From: CAZJVD01 sp964549505
GTDB lineage: Bacteria > Bdellovibrionota > UBA1018 > CAZJVD01
Length of the DNA stretch: 64,000 bases
Assembly: GCA_964549505.1 (NCBI GenBank)
Contig: CAZJVD010000012.1
Span: 1-64,000 of the forward strand
Direction of reading: 5' to 3'
How positions within the stretch are numbered: position 1 is the first letter of the stretch; every line of letters starts with the position of its first letter. Positions 41,770 to 49,588 of the stretch are shown here, piece after piece. The translations under genes and the position numbers were made by a program. The notes under the pieces were generated by a model that saw only the letters and a list, made by a program, of their open reading frames with translations, was not told where the DNA came from and ran no database searches.

Positions 41770-42810
41770 TTAGTTCGCCTGTGGCGTCGGATCGTGGTCG
41801 AGGGCGCGACTGCCGTTAGGATTGAGTCGGACCTGACATAGTAGCGAGTCTTCGATTAGTCCGCGCGTGTCCAGCTTCGTCGCTGCTTTTAACAAAGCCA
41901 TAACACCGATCTCAGGGCGCCTATCGATTGCCATTGTGAGTTGGAGCGCTGCTGCTATCTCTCGACTGGCGAGACCAAGCTCATCTTCGTAGACAGTTTT
42001 CGGGTCGCGAGCCCTGCGCTCTTCTGTCAGAGCGGCTGATCGTGCACGTTGACGACGGTACATGTTGTTTATGGCAGCAGAACCGAAGAGAACGACTAGC
42101 GCGCCCACCTGAATCCAGCCGGTATACTGGGCGAACACGGCGGGATCCCTGTCATTCGGCCAGTGGCCTTCCGCGGTGACCACGACCGAAGCTACCATAG
42201 ACATGGCCATGGTAAGTGCTAAGCCGCTGCCGCCAATGACATAACCCGTGTTTCGAGTATTCTCTAACCAGTTTTCAGCTCGTTCTGATCGATTCCTTCT
42301 CGTTGTTTCGTAAGCGATGAGGGCAGGGGACCTGAAGTCAGTCACCGCTGCTGCCAAGTCGAGTTCGATCAAGAGACGCAGGACGCGAGCGGCTTGGGCG
42401 TTGAGTTTTTCTGCGGTCTCTGCGGTTGCGGTGGTTATGAGATTCCTGAAGCGATCTATCTCAAGCACGAGTACGTCCGTACGGTTTTTCATGATGACCT
42501 GATGGGCCATGCGTTCCGTCGGAGGAGTTAAAGACGCCGCAATCTTTTCAATGGCTTCTAGGATAACCACTCGATCCGCTGCAGAAAAAGACCCGGGTGA
42601 TGTATCGATAAGTCTATCTGTGAGATTTGCGGCGGCCCGCCTCTCAAAATCGCTTAAGCGACCGCGGCCGTCCGAAACGTTTACGGGTAGCGGTTGTGTC
42701 GGGTTCGTCGGCTTCGCGTCTTCTTCACCTGCCCAGGTGGCTGGCGCGTAGAGTGATTGGCAAACCGATTGAATGAAGAAAACCGCGACAAAGAATACAT
42801 TGAGACCCAT
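41770..42810 (-). CDS. Paralog 4 of six: exported two-helix membrane protein
   Basis: 346 aa. Signal peptide as in paralog 3 with an added VCQSLY stretch before APATWAG. Conserved VNVSDGRGRLSDFERRAAAN, TSPGSFSAAD, VLRLLIELDLAAAVTDF, membrane helices IGGSGLALTMAMSMVASVV and WIQVGALVVLFGSAAI, a basic loop after the second helix (NNMYRRQRARSAALTEERRA), RDPKTVYEDEL and DRRPEIGVMALL. The basic loop after helix 2 suggests the C-terminal domain is cytoplasmic if the positive-inside rule holds, with the N-terminal domain outside by signal cleavage. Confidence 0.82.
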   Translation of the reverse strand: MGLNVFFVAVFFIQSVCQSLYAPATWAGEEDAKPTNPTQPLPVNVSDGRGRLSDFERRAAANLTDRLIDTSPGSFSAADRVVILEAIEKIAASLTPPTERMAHQVIMKNRTDVLVLEIDRFRNLITTATAETAEKLNAQAARVLRLLIELDLAAAVTDFRSPALIAYETTRRNRSERAENWLENTRNTGYVIGGSGLALTMAMSMVASVVVTAEGHWPNDRDPAVFAQYTGWIQVGALVVLFGSAAINNMYRRQRARSAALTEERRARDPKTVYEDELGLASREIAAALQLTMAIDRRPEIGVMALLKAATKLDTRGLIEDSLLCQVRLNPNGSRALDHDPTPQAN

Positions 42811-42816
42811 GGGGGG

Positions 42817-42845
42817 TCTTTAGCAATAGTGTCATGGGTTGTAAA
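42817..42845 (-). promoter_or_regulatory. Array promoter, paralog 4
   Basis: TTTACA (42845-42840), a 17-bp spacer with several substitutions, TAAAGA (42822-42817), six bases to the ATG at 42810. The hexamers and distances are conserved although the spacer has diverged, which argues for selection on promoter function. Confidence 0.62.
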
Positions 42846-42873
42846 CCTGGGTTACTACACTTCATTTATTTAA

Positions 42874-43824
42874 CTACAGAATAAGTCCGAGCTCGCAAGC
42901 GGAACGCTCGAATAGTTCGCGTGTGCTCAAGCTGGTCGCTGTCCGTAACAGGTCAAGAAGAGGACGCTCCGGATGCCCCTCCGTCTGCGGCACACTGAGA
43001 GCTTCCGATATCGCTCGAGCAGCGCCAGCGAGCGCAGCGTCGTGTACGAGCTTCGGGTCGCGAGCGTGTTTCTTCTCTAGCAAAGATTCAGTCTGTGACC
43101 TCGCGATACCTCGCCTGAACCTTGCCGTCGCATAGGTGGCCAGACCTCCTAATACGAGCGTTAGCCCCGCGGCGTGGTATTTGGTGAAGTCTACACTGCC
43201 GGTACTGATCAGATCGAGCACAAGTGGCACCCCTGTATAGACCGAAATCAGGATCGCAGCGGTAAGACCTCCCGTCGTAGTGGCCTCCCAGAAGTTTGAA
43301 GCTCGTTGTGTTCGATCGATTGCGATCGCTTCGTCGGTGAGGTCAACATCCGCGTCGAAGTCGGTCGCTGCTGCTACCAAGTCGAGCTCGATCAAAAGGC
43401 GCAAGATGCGGGCGGCCCGCTTGTTTCGTAGTTCCGGCGTTATCGAGGTATGGGAACGCATGAAAGAGCGGATCATCACAAGGAGTAATTCCTCATAGCG
43501 GCCTTTGGAGAAGCTATATTCATTAGGGATGGTCTCAATCGATAAAGAGGCTGCTATTCCTTCGATCGCTTCTCTGATGCCGGCTTGATCCGATTCGGAA
43601 AAAGAGCCGGGTGCCGTACTGATGATTCTCTCTGCGAGGTCTCGAGCGTTTTGTTTCTCAAACTCGGTTAAGCGACCTCTCGGGTTACTCGACACCCGCA
43701 CGTTTTGTGGCCAGCGTGTTTGTCTCATTACATTTTCTGGGCCCGCCCACGCGGTAGGCGCCGAGACTGATTGCGAGACTGATTGAACGAGGAAAACTGC
43801 GGCAAAGATTAGATTCGTGTTCAT
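42874..43824 (-). CDS. Paralog 5 of six: exported two-helix membrane protein, shorter
   Basis: 316 aa. Signal peptide NTNLIFAAVFLVQSVSQSVSAPTAWAG, shared with paralog 6. Retains TAPGSFSESDQAGIREAIEG, ILRLLIELDLVAAATDFDADVDL, two membrane segments (TAAILISVYTGVPLVLDLI and AAGLTLVLGGLATYATARF) and TEGHPERPLLDLL, but ends at ACELGLIL, without the 30-residue C-terminal tail of the others. It lies 8 bp after paralog 6 and has no array promoter, so it is expressed from that of paralog 6. Confidence 0.8.
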   Translation of the reverse strand: MNTNLIFAAVFLVQSVSQSVSAPTAWAGPENVMRQTRWPQNVRVSSNPRGRLTEFEKQNARDLAERIISTAPGSFSESDQAGIREAIEGIAASLSIETIPNEYSFSKGRYEELLLVMIRSFMRSHTSITPELRNKRAARILRLLIELDLVAAATDFDADVDLTDEAIAIDRTQRASNFWEATTTGGLTAAILISVYTGVPLVLDLISTGSVDFTKYHAAGLTLVLGGLATYATARFRRGIARSQTESLLEKKHARDPKLVHDAALAGAARAISEALSVPQTEGHPERPLLDLLRTATSLSTRELFERSACELGLIL

Positions 43825-43832
43825 ATGCTTTT

Positions 43833-44876
43833 CTAGTTCGCCCGCGGTGCCGGATCGTGGTCTAACTTGACAACATTGTAAGATCTAAGGCGGAGCTGAC
43901 ACAACGCCCTCGTGAACAGTTCGCGCGTGTCCAGCTTCGTGGCTCTCGTCAACAAGCCTACAACAGCGAACTCCGGATGCCGTCCTTCGAACCTTGATGT
44001 ACGGAGCAGCGCAAACGCGATCTCTCGAGTGGCGAGATCAAGCGCAGCTTCGTAGACAGATTCTTGTCTGCGATCCTCCTGCGCTTTTCGGAGGCTTGAA
44101 GACAATCTGCTAAAATCAACGGACTTGTCGTGTGCGATAGCATAACCAACAAGAGCGGGCACCGCGGCCACGAAGCCCCAACCGCAAGCCTCGAGGCAGG
44201 TGCTGAATGTTTTATTCTCGGGTAGCGAGGTGACGGCGACGACGGCGTTCCCGACCGTTGCGACGATCGAAAATACTGCAGAAAGTGCTGTAGTTATGAC
44301 CGCAGCGCCAAGGCTCATTTTTTCGGCATTACTCCACCAGGCTTCAGTCTGTTGTGATTTATGGATCTCGACCGCTTCGCGAGCGATGTCAACACCGGCG
44401 TCGAAGTTGGTGGCTGCTGCTGCCAAGTCGAGCTCGATCAGGAGGCGCAAGACGAGGGCGGCTTGCGTGTCGAGCTCCTCTGCGGTTAAGGCAGTCGTTC
44501 GCAACTGTCTGAAACGATCGATCTCGTCCCGCAGTGCGACGATACGATTGGTCATGACGACCTTATGGGTCTCGCGGTTGGTGATAAGCGGCATCGGCGC
44601 TGCTATCTTCTCGATGGCCTCTCGGAAGGACAGTCGATCCGCTACGGAAAACGACTCGGGTGCTGTGTCTACAATTCTCTCTGCGAGACGTGCAGCGGCT
44701 CGCCTCCGAAAATCATTTAAGTGACTGCGGCTGTCCTCCGACACCTTTACTTCTAGTGGTGCTGTACGCGAGGGTTGCGCTTCGTCGTCTGGGCCCGCCC
44801 ACGCGGTAGGCGCCGAGACTGATTGCGAGACTGATTGAACGAGGAAAACCGCGGCAAAGAGTAGATGAAGACCCAT
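43833..44876 (-). CDS. Paralog 6 of six: exported two-helix membrane protein
   Basis: 347 aa. Signal peptide LHLLFAAVFLVQSVSQSVSAPTAWAG, then VKVSEDSRSHLNDFRRRAAARLAERIV, TAPESFSVADRLSF, LVLRLLIELDLAAAATNFDAGVDI, membrane helices TALSAVFSIVATVGNAVV and WGFVAAVPALVGYAI, and LDHDPAPRAN at the end. First gene of the array in transcription order and the start of a two-gene unit with paralog 5. Confidence 0.82.
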   Translation of the reverse strand: MGLHLLFAAVFLVQSVSQSVSAPTAWAGPDDEAQPSRTAPLEVKVSEDSRSHLNDFRRRAAARLAERIVDTAPESFSVADRLSFREAIEKIAAPMPLITNRETHKVVMTNRIVALRDEIDRFRQLRTTALTAEELDTQAALVLRLLIELDLAAAATNFDAGVDIAREAVEIHKSQQTEAWWSNAEKMSLGAAVITTALSAVFSIVATVGNAVVAVTSLPENKTFSTCLEACGWGFVAAVPALVGYAIAHDKSVDFSRLSSSLRKAQEDRRQESVYEAALDLATREIAFALLRTSRFEGRHPEFAVVGLLTRATKLDTRELFTRALCQLRLRSYNVVKLDHDPAPRAN

Positions 44877-44882
44877 GGGGGG

Positions 44883-44911
44883 TCTTTAGCAGCGGCGTCA
44901 CGAGTTGTAAA
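44883..44911 (-). promoter_or_regulatory. Array promoter, paralog 6
   Basis: TTTACA (44911-44906), 17-bp spacer, TAAAGA (44888-44883), six bases to the ATG at 44876. Drives paralogs 6 and 5. Confidence 0.6.
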
Positions 44912-45010
44912 CTGGGCTGTTAAACGTTGTTTATATAATAAATCCGAGCATGCTTGAGCTTGCCTGGGCTCGCTTGCGCTCGGGTCCTGATCGCCGCGCC
45001 AGCCGCCGAA
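44889..45010. repeat. Intergenic duplicate (copy B) upstream of paralog 6
   Basis: Similar to 41611-41730: shares TGTTAAACGTTG, the AT-rich stretch, AGCATGCTTGAGCTTGCCTG, and TGATCGCCGCG. Ends at the stop region of the solute-binding protein gene (45016), where GAACGC-GTCTA-GCGTTC forms a small hairpin. Confidence 0.6.
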
Positions 45011-45015
45011 CGCGT

Positions 45016-46782
45016 CTAGCGTTCGACCTTGAGAAACTTCAGCCGGCTCGACATGAACTCCGAACCACGAAAGTTCTTTAACCAAGGCTGAATCACCACC
45101 TTTTCTTCGACGTAGAAAAGTGGACCCACGGGGGCCTCGGTCGCAATGATTTTCTCCAGCTTTTCTGTGAGAGCCTTGACCTGATCCGCCTGCGTGTCGG
45201 GGTTTCGTTCGGCCAGTTCTTCGAGGAGACCATCGAACGTCGCGTTCTCGAAGCCGCTCAGGTTCCGTCCTGCAGGAGCGACCGCTTTGCTGTTGAGAAT
45301 CTGATAGGCCTGCTCGGCTGTTGGCACGGGATTTTTCCAGGTGTAAAGAGCCAGATCGTAGCGCCCCTCAGCGAGGCGGCTGGTGTACAACGATCGCGGG
45401 GAGAGACGCGCGCGCACAGGAATCCCAGCTGCTTGCCAGGTCGCCACAAGAAAATCAGCTTTTTTTCGGCTGAGTTCGCCGTCATCCAACACCTCGAGGA
45501 AAACCGGAGGCAACGGCCGCTCAGCGCTCACACCTGCTTTTTCCAAAAGCTTCCGAAAAGGAATCGGCTCCGGACCACCCCACGCAAACGAAACCGGACT
45601 TCGACCTGAGACACCCGGGGGAACGAGCTGGTCGGCCAAGTTTTCTTTGGAGGTGTCGAGAGCTGCCAGCAGCTTCTCGCGATCAATCGCTTTGAGAAAC
45701 GCCAAGCGCATCTCGCGATTGCGCGCAAACACTCCGCGTTTCTGATTGAACACAATCATCTCCACTGTTGCGCCCGTTGACGATGTCGGTGCGACGGTGC
45801 TCGACGGGGAGGGCGATGGCGTTTGCCAGTAGTCTACTTTTCCAGAAGACAGTTTCTCTTTTTGTTTCTCGAGGCTCGGTTCAAATTCGACCAGAATCTT
45901 TGTCGCGAGTGGAAGCGGTTTTCCCGCACTGGCTAACAATCCCTTTTGTCGAAAACGTTCGCCGCCAGCTGTCGGGTAGAAAACCGGGCGATACTTGGGA
46001 TTGCGTTCGAGAATCCATGTTTTTCCGCGCGTGCGCTTTGCTAAAACAAAAGGACCCGTTCCGACCGCGGCGTCTTCGAGCAGTCCCTGTCGGTTACTCA
46101 AGAGATCGACCGCTTCGCGAGGAACCACTGAAAAAAATGGCAATGTGAGTAAGTGAGCGAAACTGGGACGCGGTTCGGTGAGTTCGATCACGAGCGTGTA
46201 AGGATCGAGTGCAGTCAAGCCTTCGATCTTCTCTGCGAAGATCGCCGCGCGTTCCTTGCCTTTCGCTTTCGCCAACCGCGCGCGGAAATTATCGAAACCT
46301 TTGACAGACCCTTTGATGTAACCCCAAACTTTCGAGTCGACTTCAGGCAATGCCAAGCGCTTCCATGAAAAAATCAAATCGTCCGTTGTGACGGCGCGGC
46401 CTTCGCCTTTTGTCGCTACAAAGACAGAACTGTCTTGAAACTTAAGATCATCGCGCAGACGGATCTTCCATCGCGTAAAGCGTGCGGTGGCTTCGGGGAG
46501 ATCCGCCGCCAGTAACGGATCCAGGTGATAGTCTTCGTCGAGATAGCGGTACTGATAGAGACCTTCGTAGATGGCGCCGATGAGTTCCCAAGAACTTGGG
46601 TCGAAACTTCGCGCCGGATCCAAGCTGTCGACTTCGTGAGTTTTCAAAATGTGAAGTGTGCCGGTGTCATACGGCGCCGGAGTTGCCGTGGGCGCCACAG
46701 ACTCGTGAGACGGGGGTGACGCGTGACCTACTGACATATTTAAAAAGAGACTCGTTAAAACTCCGAACGTCGTCTTATTCAC
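45016..46782 (-). CDS. Family 5 extracellular solute-binding protein (peptide ABC type)
   Basis: 588 aa. Signal peptide (TTFGVLTSLFLNMSVGHA). SBP_bac_5 features: LHILKTHEVDSLDPARSFDP at the mature start, FSWKRLALPEVDSKVWG, AVGTGPFVLAKRTRGKTWILERNPKYRP, and DLALYTWKNPVPT near the end. It binds peptides or similar ligands in the periplasm. No permease or ATPase is adjacent; it is coupled to alaS instead (4-bp ATGA overlap), an unexpected partner. The paralog array follows directly downstream on the same strand. Confidence 0.88.
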   Translation of the reverse strand: MNKTTFGVLTSLFLNMSVGHASPPSHESVAPTATPAPYDTGTLHILKTHEVDSLDPARSFDPSSWELIGAIYEGLYQYRYLDEDYHLDPLLAADLPEATARFTRWKIRLRDDLKFQDSSVFVATKGEGRAVTTDDLIFSWKRLALPEVDSKVWGYIKGSVKGFDNFRARLAKAKGKERAAIFAEKIEGLTALDPYTLVIELTEPRPSFAHLLTLPFFSVVPREAVDLLSNRQGLLEDAAVGTGPFVLAKRTRGKTWILERNPKYRPVFYPTAGGERFRQKGLLASAGKPLPLATKILVEFEPSLEKQKEKLSSGKVDYWQTPSPSPSSTVAPTSSTGATVEMIVFNQKRGVFARNREMRLAFLKAIDREKLLAALDTSKENLADQLVPPGVSGRSPVSFAWGGPEPIPFRKLLEKAGVSAERPLPPVFLEVLDDGELSRKKADFLVATWQAAGIPVRARLSPRSLYTSRLAEGRYDLALYTWKNPVPTAEQAYQILNSKAVAPAGRNLSGFENATFDGLLEELAERNPDTQADQVKALTEKLEKIIATEAPVGPLFYVEEKVVIQPWLKNFRGSEFMSSRLKFLKVER

Positions 46783-49475
46783 GAGAGAAGCTCCTCTATC
46801 GCTTTGCGTGCCGCTGAAAGTGCGCTGTCGAGACCCGCCAGCTTTCCACCGCCGGCTTGTGCCAGTTCTGGTTTTCCTCCGCCCCGCCCGTCAATAAGCG
46901 GTGAGACTTTCTGGATGATACCGTTCGCCGTGACTGCTCCTGGAACCTTGGCGCCTCTCGCGATGACGATCAAAGCTTTTCCTTCTGCGGTGTCTTCCAT
47001 CCCGAGAACCGAAACCAAACGAGGTTCTTTGTTGCGGAGCTGCTCGCTGAGTTCGCGAAGGTTTTTCATTCCCTCACCGCCGCCGGCATCAGCCGGGCGC
47101 TTCTCAACGAGGATCAAGGTTCCACGCACGTCTTCGGCGCGTTCGATCAGGCTACCCAAGTCGCCCGCGATATTCTTGGACTCCAGTTTTTCGAGCCGTG
47201 ATGTGAGTTCTTTTTCCGTGGCTCGCATCTTGTCGATCTTCGCCGCGATTTCGTCGTTCGAAGACGCTTTCACACGGGTGCGGAGATCACGAACCGTTGC
47301 CTCCTGGTCGCGTAAGTAACGAAACGCACCTTCGGAAGTGTAGGCGATGATGCGTCGGACGCCGGCTGCAATCCCGCTTTCCGATACGATCTTGAAACAA
47401 TGAATCTCCTCGGCATTTGAAACGTGCGTGCCTCCGCAGAGCTCCGTGGACACGCTCCCAACCTGAATCACGCGTACCTGGTCGCCATACTTCTCACCGA
47501 AAAAAGCAATGGCACCCTTTTTAACGGCCTCGTCTTTAGCCATGACGGCCTTGCTGACCGGATCGGCCGACCAGATGCGCTCGTTGATCTTGTTCTCGAT
47601 CGTCGTGAGTTCGTCCGTCGTGAGCGGCTGAAAGTGCGAAAAATCAAAACGAAGCAGATCCGAGTTCACGAGCGAACCGGCTTGCTTGACGTGATCACCC
47701 AACGTCGACCGAAGAGCCCAGTGCAATAAGTGAGTTGCGGTGTGATTGCGTGCGGTTGCCGCCCGTAACTTTTTATCCGAGATCTCATGCACTTTTTGTC
47801 CGACGGCGATACTGCCCGTGGTGCCTTCTAAAACAGCAAACGTGAGTTCGGGGAGCGGTTTCGTGCAGTCGACCACGCGAAAGGTACCGCCGGGTCCGCG
47901 TACTTCGCCGCGGTCGCCCATCTGTCCGCCGCCTTCGCCGTAGAACGGTGTTTTTTCAAACGACGCGAAAACGGTTTTGTTCGTCGACGAAAACTCAAAG
48001 CGATCGACCGAAACAAGTGCGTCGCCCTTGCGCGCAACCAACGCCGTCACAGGCGACTCCTCTTCGAGTTTTTCGTAACCCGTGAACTCGGGTAGCTTGT
48101 TCTTAGTCTTCAGAGCGTTTGCGACTTCCGAGAAGACTGGATCAACGGCCTGGTCGCCCGAGCCTTTCCAGCTCTTGCGCGAATCATCGCGTTGTTTTTC
48201 CATCGCTTGTTCAAAACCTTTTTCGTCGAGCGAAAGCCCACGCTCGGTGAGAATCACGCGTGTGAGGTCGAGAGGAAAGCCGTACGTATCGTAAAGCTTG
48301 AAAGCGACGCCGCCCGACAAGGCTTTTCCCTTGGAGAGGCTCTTCGTTTCGGTGTCGAGGAGTTCAAGACCGCGCTCCAGCGTTCGGAAAAACTGTTCTT
48401 CTTCGGCTTTCACGGCGCGCGTGATGAGTACGCGTTTGGACTCGAGATCCGGATACGCGGTTTTCATCTGATCGACGACGAACGAGGCTGTTTCAAACAA
48501 AAACGGGTCGTTCAGCCCAAGCTTCTTGCCGTAGCGAATCGCGCGTCTCATGATCCGACGGAGTACATAGCCACGGCCTTCGTTCGATGGCAGCACACCA
48601 TCGCCCATCAAGAACGCTGTCGCGCGCGAGTGATCGGCGATCACGCGCAAGGCAACCGTATCAGGATTCGAGGGATCGATCGTCAAAGGTTTGCGTGCGA
48701 TATCTGCCGCGCGTTTCATCAGATCTCGAAAGAGGTCGATCTCATAGTTCGAGTTGACGTTTTGCAGTGTCGAAGCTAAGCGCTCCAGTCCAGCACCCGT
48801 GTCGACCGATGGCTTTGGGAGCGGCTTTGTTTTTCCGTCCGCGCTTCGTTCGAACTGCATGAAGACGAGATTCCAAATCTCCATGAAGCGGTCACAGTTG
48901 CATCCGACTTTACAGTCAGGCTTTCCGCATCCGTGTTGCTTGCCACGATCCACGAAAATCTCGGTGCAGGGTCCGCAAGGCCCGGTGTCACCCATCGCCC
49001 AAAAGTTATCTTCATCAAAACGCGAAATACGATCGCGCGGAACACTTTCTTGTTTGTGCCAGAGATCTGCAGCCTCATCGTCGGTCGTATGAACCGTCAC
49101 ATACAAGCGGTCTTTGGGGATTTTGAGTTCCTTCGTGATGAACTCCCACGCAAACCGGATCGCGTCTTTTTTGAAGTAATCTCCGAAAGAAAAGTTTCCA
49201 AGCATCTCAAAGAACGTGTGATGCCGGGCCGTGAAGCCTACGTTCTCGAGGTCGTTATGCTTCCCGCCGGCGCGCACGCACTTCTGAGCCGTCGTGGCGC
49301 GTGAGTAAGGTCGCTTTTCGCGTCCTGTAAAAACGTCTTTGAATTGAACCATCCCTGCGTTGGTGAAGAGAAGTGTGGGATCGTTCTGTGGAATCAGGGA
49401 CGAGCTTTCAACGACGGTGTGCCCGTTTTTCTCAAAGTATTTGAGAAATGCGGTGCGGATTTCGCTGGCTTTCAT
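46779..49475 (-). CDS. alaS: Alanyl-tRNA synthetase
   Basis: 898 aa, full length. Class II catalytic core (ASEIRTAFLKYFEKNGHTVVESSSLIP start; FTNAGMVQFKDVFTG), HTATHLLHWALR editing-site motif with the second element CGGTHVSNAEE, and the C-terminal DHHA1 domain ending in the RGGGKPELAQAGG motif. It charges tRNA-Ala and edits mischarged Ser/Gly. About 110 bp separate it from the recA stop upstream. Confidence 0.98.
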   Translation of the reverse strand: MKASEIRTAFLKYFEKNGHTVVESSSLIPQNDPTLLFTNAGMVQFKDVFTGREKRPYSRATTAQKCVRAGGKHNDLENVGFTARHHTFFEMLGNFSFGDYFKKDAIRFAWEFITKELKIPKDRLYVTVHTTDDEAADLWHKQESVPRDRISRFDEDNFWAMGDTGPCGPCTEIFVDRGKQHGCGKPDCKVGCNCDRFMEIWNLVFMQFERSADGKTKPLPKPSVDTGAGLERLASTLQNVNSNYEIDLFRDLMKRAADIARKPLTIDPSNPDTVALRVIADHSRATAFLMGDGVLPSNEGRGYVLRRIMRRAIRYGKKLGLNDPFLFETASFVVDQMKTAYPDLESKRVLITRAVKAEEEQFFRTLERGLELLDTETKSLSKGKALSGGVAFKLYDTYGFPLDLTRVILTERGLSLDEKGFEQAMEKQRDDSRKSWKGSGDQAVDPVFSEVANALKTKNKLPEFTGYEKLEEESPVTALVARKGDALVSVDRFEFSSTNKTVFASFEKTPFYGEGGGQMGDRGEVRGPGGTFRVVDCTKPLPELTFAVLEGTTGSIAVGQKVHEISDKKLRAATARNHTATHLLHWALRSTLGDHVKQAGSLVNSDLLRFDFSHFQPLTTDELTTIENKINERIWSADPVSKAVMAKDEAVKKGAIAFFGEKYGDQVRVIQVGSVSTELCGGTHVSNAEEIHCFKIVSESGIAAGVRRIIAYTSEGAFRYLRDQEATVRDLRTRVKASSNDEIAAKIDKMRATEKELTSRLEKLESKNIAGDLGSLIERAEDVRGTLILVEKRPADAGGGEGMKNLRELSEQLRNKEPRLVSVLGMEDTAEGKALIVIARGAKVPGAVTANGIIQKVSPLIDGRGGGKPELAQAGGGKLAGLDSALSAARKAIEELLS

Positions 49476-49519
49476 TCCTTATGTTGTATCGCAAAATGTA
49501 AGTCGCGGCGACATAAAGA

Positions 49520-49559
49520 GCTCTCGGTATCGCCACGTTTCAGCGACGATACCGAGAGC
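49520..49559 (-). terminator. Intrinsic terminator after recA
   Basis: A perfect 13-bp stem: GCTCTCGGTATCG at 49520-49532 pairs with CGATACCGAGAGC at 49547-49559, with a 14-base loop. On the minus strand it lies about 30 bases after the recA stop and is followed by TCTTTAT. It should end the pgpA-cinA-recA transcript before alaS. Confidence 0.75.
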
Positions 49560-49588
49560 AAGCTATCTGAGACTTTAAAAACAGGATC

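Noticed and set aside
38254..44876. Array of paralogs as a CRISPR-like or phage-defence locus
   Set aside because: No nuclease, helicase, polymerase or repeat-spacer structure is present; the proteins are secreted membrane proteins.
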